Below are positions 55,183-64,000 of a stretch of 64,000 bases of DNA, one piece after another. Each line of letters begins with the position of its first letter. Position 1 is the first letter of the stretch. The stretch spans positions 1,054,001 to 1,118,000 of the forward strand of contig NZ_FNLM01000034.1 of the NCBI RefSeq assembly GCF_900105725.1, given 5' to 3'. This DNA is from Gordonia westfalica. Its GTDB lineage: Bacteria; Actinomycetota; Actinomycetes; Mycobacteriales; Mycobacteriaceae. The notes below the pieces were generated by a model, which saw only the letters and a list, made by a program, of their open reading frames with translations, had not been told where the DNA came from and did no database searches. Position numbers and translations under genes: made by a program.

Positions 55183-56571
55183 GTGAAAGTATCACACAGC
55201 TTCTCGGCCACGTCCGCACTCTTTGACGACGACAATCTCGTGTCGCATGCCGGGCTGGTACCGGTGATGGAATTGGCGCGCTCGACCGGGGTGGCCGCGC
55301 TGCTGGCCAAACGGGTCGATCTGGGCACCACCCGGGTCGCCTCAGCCGGAGCCAACTTGGAAGCGAAACTGCTGACCGTGATCGCCGGGTTATGTTGCGG
55401 CGCGGACAGTATCGACGACCTCGGCATCGTCCGCAGCGGCGGGCACCGACGCTTGTTCGACCGCGTGTACGCCCCGGCCACGATCGGACAAACCCTGCGT
55501 GAGTTCACTCCCGGGCATGCCCGACAACTCAACGCCGTGATGACCCGCTCCCTGCCGGCGATGTGCGCCCGGGCAGGGTTGTTGCCCACTAACGGTGCCC
55601 GAGTGTTCGTCGATATCGATTCCCTGCTGCGTCCGGTCTATGGCTATCAGAAGACCGGCGCCTCCTACGGACACGCCAAGATCGCCGGACGTGAACTGCT
55701 GCGTCGGGGTCTGTCGCCGCTGATCGCCACCCTCAGCGCACCCGAGTACCCACCGGTGATCGCTAACGCCTGGCTGCGCGCCGGCCGCGCCGCCTCCGGT
55801 GCCGGGGCCGCAACGATGATCGCGCAAACCATCGCCACCGCCCGGCGTTGCGGGGCCGCCGGTGAGATCACCGTGCGCGCTGATGCGGCCTACGGATCAG
55901 CTGAGGTGATGGCTACCTGCCAACGCCTGGGAGCCACGTTCTCGCTGGTCCTACGGACCAACACCGCGATCACCCGCGCGATCTCAGCCATCGGCGAGGA
56001 TGCCTGGACCCCAGTGGTCTATCCCGGGGCGGTCACCGACCCCGACACCGGCGCGTTGATCTCTGATGCCGAAATCGCCGAAACCACCTACACGGTCAGA
56101 CCACTCTCGCCACACCCGATCACCGCCCGACTCATCGTGCGGCGAGTCAAAGCACACCACCCTGCCGACACCGACACCCTGATGCCGGCATGGCGGTATC
56201 ACTCGTTTTTCACCAACACCACCGACGACACCATCACCGCCGACATCAATCACCGCGCCCACGCCGTCATCGAGACCGTGTTCGCCGACCTCATCGACGG
56301 ACCACTGGCCCATCTACCCTCCGGCGTCTTCGGCGCCAACGCCGCCTGGCTGGCCCTGACCGCCATCAGCCACAACCTCATGCGCACCCTCGCCGCGCTC
56401 ACCAGCTCGGCCAGACTGCGCGCCGCGCGCGGAGCGACACTACGACGCACCCTGGTCGCCGTACCCGCCCGACTGGCCCGACCAGCACGAACACCCATCC
56501 TGCACCTACCCCGACACTGGCCCTGGCACCACGCATTCACCACCCTGTGGACCGCGGTGAACACCCCCTGA
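55183..56571 (+). CDS. IS1380-family transposase, copy A
   Basis: DDE transposase of 462 aa. The GTG at 55183 has AGAAGG 8 nt upstream, and the N-terminus VKVSHSFSATSALFDDDNLVSHAGLVPVMELA is typical of actinobacterial IS1380 elements. Likely catalytic acidic blocks are VFVDIDSLLRPVYGYQKTGASYG and ITVRADAAYGSAEVM, with the C-terminal region HAVIETVFADLIDGPLAHLPSG holding the glutamate. The frame is intact, so the element may be active. The longer frame from 55132 crosses the hairpin and is not used. Confidence 0.9.
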   Translation: MKVSHSFSATSALFDDDNLVSHAGLVPVMELARSTGVAALLAKRVDLGTTRVASAGANLEAKLLTVIAGLCCGADSIDDLGIVRSGGHRRLFDRVYAPATIGQTLREFTPGHARQLNAVMTRSLPAMCARAGLLPTNGARVFVDIDSLLRPVYGYQKTGASYGHAKIAGRELLRRGLSPLIATLSAPEYPPVIANAWLRAGRAASGAGAATMIAQTIATARRCGAAGEITVRADAAYGSAEVMATCQRLGATFSLVLRTNTAITRAISAIGEDAWTPVVYPGAVTDPDTGALISDAEIAETTYTVRPLSPHPITARLIVRRVKAHHPADTDTLMPAWRYHSFFTNTTDDTITADINHRAHAVIETVFADLIDGPLAHLPSGVFGANAAWLALTAISHNLMRTLAALTSSARLRAARGATLRRTLVAVPARLARPARTPILHLPRHWPWHHAFTTLWTAVNTP

Positions 56572-56713
56572 CCCCAACACCCCAACACATCCACCCACCA
56601 CCAGGAACCCCAGTGAAAAAGCTGACAAAGATCAGCGAATACCCCACGCCCACAACCTGATCAACCACAGAAGCAGCCCAAACTACACCTCCCGACAACC
56701 CGTCCACGGATCC

Positions 56714-56760
56714 AGGCTCAGGGAGCGAGGGTGGCGACGCGAACGCTCCTCGCACCTCAG
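56714..56760. repeat. Host repeat remnant between insertion sequences
   Basis: A 47-bp host segment. Its first 30 bp (56714–56743, starting aggctcagggagcgaggg) recur exactly at 59810–59839 on the far side of the IS cluster. Its last five bases, CTCAG, are one copy of the target duplication of the second IS1380-type element. Confidence 0.85.
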
Positions 56761-56766
56761 CCTGAA

Positions 56767-57759
56767 TCACCCTAGGTTTTGTGCCGCCTCCAATGTGGGC
56801 TGGTCCTCGGGGCCGAGGCCAGCGTAGTGGAGCGTTTCGAACTCGGTCGGGGGAATCTGGCCAATACTCGAGTGCAACCTGCTGTTGTTGTACCAGTCGA
56901 CCCAACCAGCGGTCGCGAACTCGACGTCGGAGATCGTCCGGTACGGGCCGGAGTGGAAGATCGTGGTCCGGATGCACTCGGTCTTGTACAAGCCGTTCAC
57001 CGACTCGGCCAGCGCGTTGTCGTAGGCGTCCCCGACCGATCCGATCGACGCTGCGATGTCTTCGAGTCGCAGACGCTCAGTCAGTGTAACCGATGTGTAC
57101 TGACTTCCGGCATCCGAATGATGAATAAGCTCAGCAGCTTTCACCGGATGCCCTTCCCGATTGCGCTGCCACAGTGCCATCCGAAGCGGGACTGTCACCA
57201 ACTCCACCGACTTCGATGTCGAGGCATGCCATGCCACGATTCGACGGGAGAACACGTCGATGATGAACACCACATACACCCACCCAGCCCAGGTCCGGCA
57301 GTAGGTGAAATCGGTCACCCAAACCCGGTTCGGTTCGGCAGCACTGAACTGTCGGTTCAACAGATCCTCCGCGCGGACACCATCAGCGGATCTGACGGTC
57401 GTTCGGACTCCCTTCGACCGTCGAATTCCTTGGTGGCCTAACACTTTCATCGCTCGATCAACGGCGCCATAGGACACCCCAGGCAGAGTTGTGCGATGCA
57501 GATGGGCGCGCATCTTCACCCGCCCGTAGAGGCCCTCGGGAGTCATCTTCCGCCGGCCGTCGTCACCGGTGCGCCAGACGACAGTGCGCACCGCATCGAC
57601 GACGTGGGCATCAGAGACCGTCCGTGCGGCAGGCGTGCGTGATCGCCATGCCCGGTAGGTTCGTGCGGCAATCTGGCAGCCCTGCCCACGCAGGACCCGG
57701 CAGATCGACTCGACCGCAAACCCGTTGGCGCGCATTTGATCTATGAACGCCACGATCAT
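56767..57759 (-). CDS. IS3 transposase catalytic subunit, OrfB
   Basis: Integrase-type DDE transposase. From the ATG at 57759 (MIVAFIDQMRANGFAVESICRVL) it is 330 aa. The triad is visible: D in VWVTDFTYCRTW, D in LIHHSDAGSQYTS and E in DNALAESVNGLYKTE. The frame stays open upstream to 57927, overlapping orfA in the -1 frame, so a fusion protein by frameshifting near the orfA end is the usual IS3 mechanism. The orfA stop and this ATG also overlap as ATGA. Its stop lies in the terminal inverted repeat. Confidence 0.9.
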   Translation of the reverse strand: MIVAFIDQMRANGFAVESICRVLRGQGCQIAARTYRAWRSRTPAARTVSDAHVVDAVRTVVWRTGDDGRRKMTPEGLYGRVKMRAHLHRTTLPGVSYGAVDRAMKVLGHQGIRRSKGVRTTVRSADGVRAEDLLNRQFSAAEPNRVWVTDFTYCRTWAGWVYVVFIIDVFSRRIVAWHASTSKSVELVTVPLRMALWQRNREGHPVKAAELIHHSDAGSQYTSVTLTERLRLEDIAASIGSVGDAYDNALAESVNGLYKTECIRTTIFHSGPYRTISDVEFATAGWVDWYNNSRLHSSIGQIPPTEFETLHYAGLGPEDQPTLEAAQNLG

Positions 57760-58067
57760 CGGTTGCGGGGGTCGAGTTCCCCCGCGAAGAAAGTTGTCGC
57801 TGCTTTCAGAATGGCAACGTCTTCTCGTAACTGCTTGTTCTCGGCCTTGAGGCGCTTGATCTCGGCGGACTCCTTCGTAGTGGTCCCGGAGCGGGCGCCG
57901 GCATCGATCTGGGCTTGTACGGCCCATCGACGTACCGTCTCCCCGCCGACACCGACCTGCTTGGCGATCGCTTCGGCCGCGGCAGTCAACGACGTGTACT
58001 CGCCGCCGTGGGTCTCCAGCAACCGCAAGGCCCTCGAACGGACCTCCGGGTCGATTTTCTTAGGCAT
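57756..58067 (-). CDS. IS3 OrfA, helix-turn-helix protein
   Basis: 103-aa DNA-binding subunit. MPKKIDPEVRSRALRLLETHGGEYTSLTAAAEAIAKQVGVGGETVRRWAVQAQ is the HTH; IKRLKAENKQLREDVAILKAATTFFA is the leucine-zipper segment leading to the frameshift region. In the -1 frame the overlap reads into OrfB. Confidence 0.9.
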   Translation of the reverse strand: MPKKIDPEVRSRALRLLETHGGEYTSLTAAAEAIAKQVGVGGETVRRWAVQAQIDAGARSGTTTKESAEIKRLKAENKQLREDVAILKAATTFFAGELDPRNR

Positions 58068-58170
58068 GTGCTCATCCTTCCTGACTCAGAAGGAAGCGGT
58101 ATCAAACCTGGGGTGATTCAGCCTGGATATTTCACTGATGTTGCTGACGTCCGGCGTGTGATACGCGAAA

Positions 58171-58232
58171 GTGCCTGTCTGCCTTGTGATTATTGATTCA
58201 CCACAAACAAATAGTCACAGGGAGAAAGGCAC
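58171..58232 (+). promoter_or_regulatory. Hairpin over the transposase ribosome site (copy B)
   Basis: gtgcctgtctgccttgtgat-tatt pairs with aata-tcacagggagaaaggcac, allowing two G-U pairs and one bulge. The right arm holds the GGGAGAAAGG site used by the GTG at 58240. The arrangement matches copy A although the sequences differ. Confidence 0.65.
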
Positions 58233-58239
58233 CTCGCAG

Positions 58240-59637
58240 GTGAAGAATAACTTGTATCCCAAGATGATGGTGGACCCCACGCGCACGGAGTCGGTGGTGA
58301 CGACCTCGGGCGCAGTGTTGCTGACGAAAACCGTGGACGTCTCGGGCCTGGGCGCTGACCTGACCGCGGCCATGGCGCCGTGGCGGACAACGGCCGCCGT
58401 CCACGACCCGGCCAAGATCGTGCTGGATCTGGCGATGACCTTGGCCGCCGGTGGTGACTGCGTGGCCGATGTGGCCGCGGTCCGGGCTCAGCCACAGGTG
58501 TACGGGCAGGTGGCCTCGGATCCCACGATGTCGCGGGTGATCACCCGGCTAGCTGCTGATGTCGAGGCAGTCAGTACCGCGATCAGTGCGGCTCGCGCCG
58601 CAGCGCGGGAGCGGGTGTGGGCCACCGCCCGCCCGTTGGAGGGCATCGCGGGCAGCGTCGATGGCGGGCTGGTGATCGTCGATCTCGATGCCACGACCGT
58701 GACGGCCGGCTCGGCGAAAGAACAGGCCCAGAAAACCTATAAACGGGTGTTCGGGCATTCCCCGATGTGTTCGTTCGTCGACCACGGCGCCTTCGGCACC
58801 GGGGAGACCCTGCACCTGGACCTACGGCGTGGAGGTGCCTCACCCAAGGGTGCCGACATGCACATCGCGGCCCTCGAGGCGGCGTTGGCCCAGCTACCCG
58901 CCGCCGAACGCGCCCAGGTGCTCATACGTACCGATTCGGCCGGGTGTGCCAAGAAGTTCCTGGCCCACCTGGCCGAGCAGAATCTGCAGTACTCGGTCGG
59001 GTTCACCATCTCCGAACTGGTCAAAGACGCGTTGGCCATGCTGTCTGAAGCTGCCTGGGTCACCGCGATCACCAACGACGATGCCGATCCACGCGCTGAT
59101 GCCCAGGTCGCCGAGATCACCCTGCCGCGCCCGGTCCGTGATGGAGAAACCGCCTACGAACCCTGGCCACCCGGGATGCGGCTGATCGTGCGCCGCGAAT
59201 ACCCCCACAACGGAGCCCAACACCTCATCACCGACATCGAGGGCCGCCGCTACACCGTGTTCGCCACCAACACCCGCGGCCGCGGCTGGACCCTGCCGAC
59301 CCTGGAACTACGTCACCGCCAACGCGCCCGCGCCGAAGACCGTATCCGCTGCCTCAAAGACACCGGCATGGCCAACCTGCCCTTCGACTCATTCGCCAAA
59401 AATCAACTCTGGCTCGACATCGTCGCCCTGGCCTCCGACCTGCTCGCCTGGACCCAAACCCTGGGCTACCACCGCCACCACCCCATCCGCCGCTGGGAAC
59501 CCAAACGCCTGCGCCACCGCCTGCTCACCGTCGCCGGCAAAATCATCACCCACGCCCGCACCACCACCCTGCAACTACCCACCGACTGGCCCTACAACCA
59601 CCACATACGCCACGGCTGGCAACGCCTCGCCGCGTAA
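58240..59637 (+). CDS. IS1380-family transposase, copy B
   Basis: 465-aa DDE transposase from the GTG at 58240 (VKNNLYPKMMVDPTRTESVVTTSGAVLL). Acidic blocks are GLVIVDLDATTVTAGS and AQVLIRTDSAGCAKKFL, with the C-terminal RAEDRIRCLKDTGMANLPF holding the expected glutamate. Frame intact. Identity with copy A is too low to be obvious by eye; both keep the family plan and the hairpin over the ribosome site. About 175 bp follow to the right terminal repeat without another gene. Confidence 0.9.
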   Translation: MKNNLYPKMMVDPTRTESVVTTSGAVLLTKTVDVSGLGADLTAAMAPWRTTAAVHDPAKIVLDLAMTLAAGGDCVADVAAVRAQPQVYGQVASDPTMSRVITRLAADVEAVSTAISAARAAARERVWATARPLEGIAGSVDGGLVIVDLDATTVTAGSAKEQAQKTYKRVFGHSPMCSFVDHGAFGTGETLHLDLRRGGASPKGADMHIAALEAALAQLPAAERAQVLIRTDSAGCAKKFLAHLAEQNLQYSVGFTISELVKDALAMLSEAAWVTAITNDDADPRADAQVAEITLPRPVRDGETAYEPWPPGMRLIVRREYPHNGAQHLITDIEGRRYTVFATNTRGRGWTLPTLELRHRQRARAEDRIRCLKDTGMANLPFDSFAKNQLWLDIVALASDLLAWTQTLGYHRHHPIRRWEPKRLRHRLLTVAGKIITHARTTTLQLPTDWPYNHHIRHGWQRLAA

Positions 59638-59862
59638 CCAGCCCCCCGGTCAACGCACCCGGTCACAGCCGCCCCCACCCCCCGCCCCAGGAACCCGAAC
59701 AACCAGCGAACCGAACGCTGGCGATCCACCCCGCCCACACACCAGTACCGACCACCGCACACCGAACCGACAACCGATCAGCGAAAACCCACTCAACCGT
59801 GAAAGATTCAGGCTCAGGGAGCGAGGGTGGCGACGCGAATCGTCGACCTCGTCGCGTATCCC

Positions 59863-60969
<1,107 letters not shown>

Positions 60970-60982
60970 GGCGCCCATGGTA
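60970..60982 (-). promoter_or_regulatory. Leaderless -10 element of ilvE
   Basis: TACCAT (60982–60977) ends 7 nt before the ATG at 60969. Confidence 0.6.
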
Positions 60983-61059
60983 CCGCCGGGTCCAAAAGCA
61001 TTTACGAGCCCGTCCGGCGTGTGTGGGACGACCCGCGGAGCAGGGTCAGACGTCCGGGG

Positions 61060-62163
61060 TCAGACGTGCGAGGGCACGAACGGCGGGATGACCACCTCAC
61101 ACGGCAGGTCACGCCCTCGGACGTCGAGGATCACCTGATCGCCCTTGGCGACGCCCGATGCGGTGTCCAGGAGTGCCAGCGCGATGCCCTGTTTGAGGGT
61201 CGGCGAGAACGTCCCGGAGGTGACCACACCGATCTGCGTGTCCCCGAGTCGGACCGGACAGTCGGCGCGCGGCACGCCGCGCCCGGTGGCCTTGAGTCCG
61301 TAGAGTCGACGCGCCGGTCCGGCCTCCTTCTCGGCGAACAGTGCGTCGCGACCGAAGAACGACGGCTTGTCCCAGCCGACGGCCCAGCTCGAACGCGCCT
61401 GCACCGGGGTGATCTCCGGGCTCAGTTCGTGACCGTGGAGGGCGTAACCCATCTCGGTCCGCAGGGTGTCGCGCGCGCCGAGACCCGCGGCCTGCCCGCC
61501 GGCGGCGGTGATCGCCTCGAGCAGCACGTCGAAGACGGCGCCGGCGTCGTCCCACCTCGGCAGGATCTCGTAGCCGCGTTCCCCGGTGTAGCCGGTGCGG
61601 CACACGCGCACCGACTTGTTCCCGTCCGCGGTCGAGAGCTCGGCGTCGGCGAAGGCCATGTATTCCATGTCCGCGGGCAGCCCCAGCCCGGCGAGGACCT
61701 CCGGCGACCGCGGGCCCTGTACCGCGAACACCGCGAACTCGCGATGCTGATCGGTGATCGAGATCTGTTCGGGCGCAACGGCGGACATCTGCGCGACGAC
61801 GGCCGCGGTGTTCGCCGCGTTGGGCACCAGGAACACCTCGTCGTCACTCACGAGGTAGGTGATGAGGTCGTCGACGACGCCGCCGGAGGAGTTGCAGCAC
61901 AACGTGTACTGCGCCTTGCCGGGAACGATCTTGCCGAGATCGTTGGTGAGGGTCGAGTTCACGAACTCGGCCGCGCCGGGCCCCGACACCAGCGCCTTGC
62001 CGAGGTGGCTGACGTCGAAGATCGCCACGGCCTCGCGAACCGCGGTGTGCTCGGCGACGGTGCCCGCATAGGACACCGGCATGTTCCAGCCGCCGAACTC
62101 GGCGAAACTCGCACCGAGTGCGGCGTGACGATCGGCGATGGGACCGGCCAGGAGTTCACTCAT
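61060..62163 (-). CDS. gcvT: Glycine cleavage system T protein (aminomethyltransferase)
   Basis: Releases ammonia and transfers the methylene group from the lipoyl H protein to tetrahydrofolate. The ATG at 62163 gives 367 aa. Blocks: [36 protein letters not shown] with the catalytic-region aspartate, [14 protein letters not shown], and [13 protein letters not shown] (folate-binding site). [14 protein letters not shown] closes the domain. TACCGT ends 7 nt before the start, so no ribosome site is expected. gcvP and gcvH are not in the window. Confidence 0.94.
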   Translation of the reverse strand: MSELLAGPIADRHAALGASFAEFGGWNMPVSYAGTVAEHTAVREAVAIFDVSHLGKALVSGPGAAEFVNSTLTNDLGKIVPGKAQYTLCCNSSGGVVDDLITYLVSDDEVFLVPNAANTAAVVAQMSAVAPEQISITDQHREFAVFAVQGPRSPEVLAGLGLPADMEYMAFADAELSTADGNKSVRVCRTGYTGERGYEILPRWDDAGAVFDVLLEAITAAGGQAAGLGARDTLRTEMGYALHGHELSPEITPVQARSSWAVGWDKPSFFGRDALFAEKEAGPARRLYGLKATGRGVPRADCPVRLGDTQIGVVTSGTFSPTLKQGIALALLDTASGVAKGDQVILDVRGRDLPCEVVIPPFVPSHV

Positions 62164-62176
62164 GGGCCCTACGGTA
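62164..62176 (-). promoter_or_regulatory. Leaderless -10 element of gcvT
   Basis: TACCGT (62176–62171) ends 7 nt before the ATG. With no leader there is no room for a glycine riboswitch. Confidence 0.6.
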
Positions 62177-62251
62177 TCGGGCCGGACACGCGGACCAGAG
62201 CGGTCCCGCGCTCGCCGCCGCCGTCCGGCGCGCTGTGGCAGAGTTGAGCGG

Positions 62252-63805
62252 ATGAGCAAGAACGACACCGTCGACCGCGTGCGCGGCCCCGAATTCGACC
62301 TGTCCACCTCGATCGGCAAGGGCGACGCCGCCCTGGTCATCGGCCTGATCAGCGCGCCGGGCGGCGACGAGGGGGCCGGCGACAACGGTGAGTCCACCGC
62401 CGAGCCGACACTCGCCATCGGCGACGGTGTCCTCGACGACGCCCAGGCCGCGGCGATCACCGCCGCACTGACCGCCCTCGGGGCCTCCGGCTCCCACGGC
62501 GAGGTCACCCGCCTGGCCGCGCCCGAGTCGTTGCCCGTCGACGTCGTCGTCGCGGTCGGACTCGGCGACGCCGACAACCTCGACGACGACGAACAGGTCC
62601 GTCAGGCCGCGGGCATCGTCGCCCGCGAACTCGACGGCTTCGAGTCCGTCGCGACCACCCTCTCCTCGGTGAACCTCGCCGCCGCCGCCGAAGGCCTGTT
62701 CCTCGGCGCGTACCGGTTCGACGAGTTCCGCTCCGAGTCGTCGAAGCCGAAGAAGACACCGCCGCAACACATCACGCTGCTGGTGGAGTCGAAGTCCAAG
62801 GAGGCCAAGGCCGAGCTCGACCGCGCGATCGCGGTCGCCGACTCCGTCGCCATCGCCCGCGACTTCGTCAACACCCCGCCCAGCCACCTCTTCCCCGAGG
62901 AGTTCGCGGCGCGCGCCCGCACACTCGGCAGCAAGGCCGGCCTGAAGGTCGAGATCCTCGACGACAAGGAGCTCGAGGCGCAGGGGTACGGCGGCATCAT
63001 CGGCGTCGGAAAGGGTTCCTCGCGGCTGCCGCGCCTGGTGCGGCTGACCCACACCGGCAAGAAGTCGGCCAAGAAGGTCGCACTCGTCGGCAAGGGCATC
63101 ACCTTCGACACCGGCGGCATCTCCATCAAGCCGGCCGCGAACATGGATCAGATGACCTCGGACATGGGCGGTGCGGCCGCGGTCATCGCCGCGACCATCC
63201 TGGCCGCCCGCCTCGACCTCGACGTGTCGGTCACCGCGACCGTGCCGATGGCCGAGAACATGCCGTCGTCCACCGCCCAGCGTCCCGGCGACGTGCTGAC
63301 CCAGTACGGCGGACGCACGGTCGAGGTCCTCAACACCGACGCCGAGGGCCGGCTGATCCTCGCCGACGCGATCGTGCGCGCAGCGGAGGACGACCCGGAC
63401 TACCTCATCGACACCGCGACCCTGACCGGGGCGCAGATGGTCGCGCTCGGCACCCGCACACCGGGGGTCATGGGCACCGACGAGTTCCGCGATCGGGTGG
63501 CCGCCCGGTCGGCCGAGGTCGGCGAGAACGCCTGGGCGATGCCGTTGCCCGCCGAACTGCGTGCCGACCTGAAATCCCGGGTGGCCGATCTCGCGAACGT
63601 CACCCCGCATCGCTGGGGCGGCATGCTCGCCGCCGGCATCTTCCTCAAGGAATTCGTGCCGGAGGGTGTCGCATGGGCCCACATCGACATCGCGGGACCG
63701 GCGTTCAACACCGGCGGCCCGTGGGGCTACACGACGAAGGGCGGCACGGGCGTACCCGTTCGGACGATCGCCGCCGTCCTCGAGGACATCGCGGCCAACG
63801 GTTGA
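62252..63805 (+). CDS. pepB: Leucyl aminopeptidase (M17)
   Basis: Hexameric two-metal aminopeptidase of peptide turnover, 517 aa from the ATG at 62252 (M. tuberculosis PepB 515). The catalytic domain has [23 protein letters not shown] with metal-binding Lys and Asp, and the M17 signature [13 protein letters not shown]. The N-terminal ~170 residues form the macro-like domain with an acidic, Gly-rich insertion. The longer frame from 62138 overlaps gcvT and its promoter and is rejected. Confidence 0.94.
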   Translation: MSKNDTVDRVRGPEFDLSTSIGKGDAALVIGLISAPGGDEGAGDNGESTAEPTLAIGDGVLDDAQAAAITAALTALGASGSHGEVTRLAAPESLPVDVVVAVGLGDADNLDDDEQVRQAAGIVARELDGFESVATTLSSVNLAAAAEGLFLGAYRFDEFRSESSKPKKTPPQHITLLVESKSKEAKAELDRAIAVADSVAIARDFVNTPPSHLFPEEFAARARTLGSKAGLKVEILDDKELEAQGYGGIIGVGKGSSRLPRLVRLTHTGKKSAKKVALVGKGITFDTGGISIKPAANMDQMTSDMGGAAAVIAATILAARLDLDVSVTATVPMAENMPSSTAQRPGDVLTQYGGRTVEVLNTDAEGRLILADAIVRAAEDDPDYLIDTATLTGAQMVALGTRTPGVMGTDEFRDRVAARSAEVGENAWAMPLPAELRADLKSRVADLANVTPHRWGGMLAAGIFLKEFVPEGVAWAHIDIAGPAFNTGGPWGYTTKGGTGVPVRTIAAVLEDIAANG

Positions 63806-63874
63806 GAATCGTTACCGCCGAGTACGAGCCGAACCCGGTCGGCAAAGCGGCGTGCGGGTAGGGTGATCCGCGGG

Positions 63875-63900
63875 GATGAGTGGCTGACCCGCCACTCATC
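63875..63900. terminator. Hairpin after pepB
   Basis: gatgagtggc and gccactcatc form a perfect 10-bp stem with a 6-nt loop, 70 bp after pepB. No U-tract follows, so it may be a weak terminator or a leader element of the next gene. Confidence 0.5.
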
Positions 63901-63983
63901 TCGGCGGTCCCCTGACCGCTTCCCACCCCCGTGCCCACGGAGCACACACCGACGGGCCACACCTACAGACCACCACGTCGAGT

Positions 63984-64000
63984 TCAGGAGTTCACAACGA
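63984..64000 (+). promoter_or_regulatory. Ribosome site and probable first base of the next gene
   Basis: caggag followed by ttcacaacg and the final a of the window. If the next bases are tg, an ATG starts at 64000 with ideal spacing. By synteny with mycobacteria the next plus-strand gene would be the dihydrolipoamide acyltransferase (sucB/dlaT); this is inference. Confidence 0.5.

Larger units (their letters stand above)
55074..56716 (+). mobile_element. IS1380-family insertion sequence, copy A
   Basis: Terminal inverted repeats CCTGGATCCGTGGA (left 55074 on; right ending 56716) with further partial matches enclose one transposase gene and a strong hairpin over its ribosome site. Length is 1643 bp. 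Flanking pentamers are CTGAG (left) and CTCAG (right). These differ at the centre, so a clean target duplication is not seen. Confidence 0.85.
56763..58120 (-). mobile_element. IS3-family insertion sequence
   Basis: Terminal inverted repeats TGAATCACCC-AGGTTT (left from 56763, right ending 58120) begin with the TGA typical of IS3. A 3-bp direct repeat GCC flanks it (56760–56762 and 58121–58123). Two overlapping genes, orfA and orfB, are on the minus strand. The target GCC spans the first bases of the neighbouring IS1380-type element, so this IS arrived later. Confidence 0.9.
58122..59812 (+). mobile_element. IS1380-family insertion sequence, copy B
   Basis: Terminal inverted repeats CCTG-AT-TTTCAC (left from 58122, right ending 59812). 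Its 5-bp target duplication CTCAG is split from the left end by the IS3 (56756–56760) and intact at the right (59813–59817). Length is 1691 bp. It encodes one transposase clearly different from copy A. The first two bases of the element also remain left of the IS3 (56761–56762). Confidence 0.85.

Noticed and set aside
61060..62577. Glycine riboswitch or long N-terminal extension for gcvT
   Set aside because: A -10 element ends 7 nt before the ATG at 62163, leaving no leader, and the extension overlaps pepB.

Overview
This GC-rich window is from a mycolic-acid actinobacterium. Gene order closely follows the M. tuberculosis segment Rv2158c–Rv2213, and the accessory genes and dispersed repeats look like Gordonia (genus by inference; no rRNA is present to confirm it). 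No tRNA, rRNA or CRISPR array was seen.

Layout: (1) 1–7.8 kb, minus strand: end of the division and cell-wall (dcw) cluster, with murE (cut by the window edge), ftsI/pbpB, ftsL-like, rsmH and mraZ, then a DUF3040 membrane protein and a HEPN-family gene under a perfect LexA/SOS operator. The mraZ upstream region carries two sets of 10-bp-phased MraZ-type boxes. (2) 7.9–20.5 kb: GNAT acetyltransferase, CrtI-like oxidoreductase, lppM, metF-like, idsA2-like prenyl synthase, mptA, Rv2175c-like regulator, pknL, aroG, RNase AS, and an MptC-like mannosyltransferase fused to a Nudix domain. (3) 20.9–33.7 kb: a minus-strand run (two SRPBCC proteins, degenerate ArsA-like ATPase, small hypothetical, glucokinase, acyltransferase), fadD15, a quinone oxidoreductase, pimB', a lipoprotein metalloprotease, and two NlpC/P60 hydrolases, one behind a c-di-AMP riboswitch. 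(4) 33.9–47.7 kb: exonuclease/UvrC-like protein, Lrp ligand-binding protein, trpD, the cytochrome bcc-aa3 genes (ctaE-qcrCAB, ctaF, ctaC), a PAP2–lipid kinase fusion, and asnB/ltsA with an apparent 1-nt frameshift. (5) 47.8–54.9 kb: an SMR exporter behind a guanidine-III riboswitch, adenosine kinase, an A-type Fe-S carrier, glycerate kinase, a DUF3043 protein, a cobU–cobT fusion and cobS. (6) 55.1–59.8 kb: three insertion sequences, two IS1380-type with an IS3-type inserted at the tip of the second, sitting in host tandem repeats. (7) 59.9–63.8 kb: ilvE, gcvT, pepB; the next gene appears to begin at the last base.

The genes converge on envelope construction (peptidoglycan, PIM/LM/LAM mannolipids, prenyl carriers, phospholipid acylation, cell-wall hydrolases) and on the respiratory supercomplex, with amino-acid and cobalamin synthesis around them. 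Many genes seem leaderless: a TANNNT -10 element lies 6–8 nt before the start codon. Several separate families of tandem or inverted repeats occupy the intergenic gaps.
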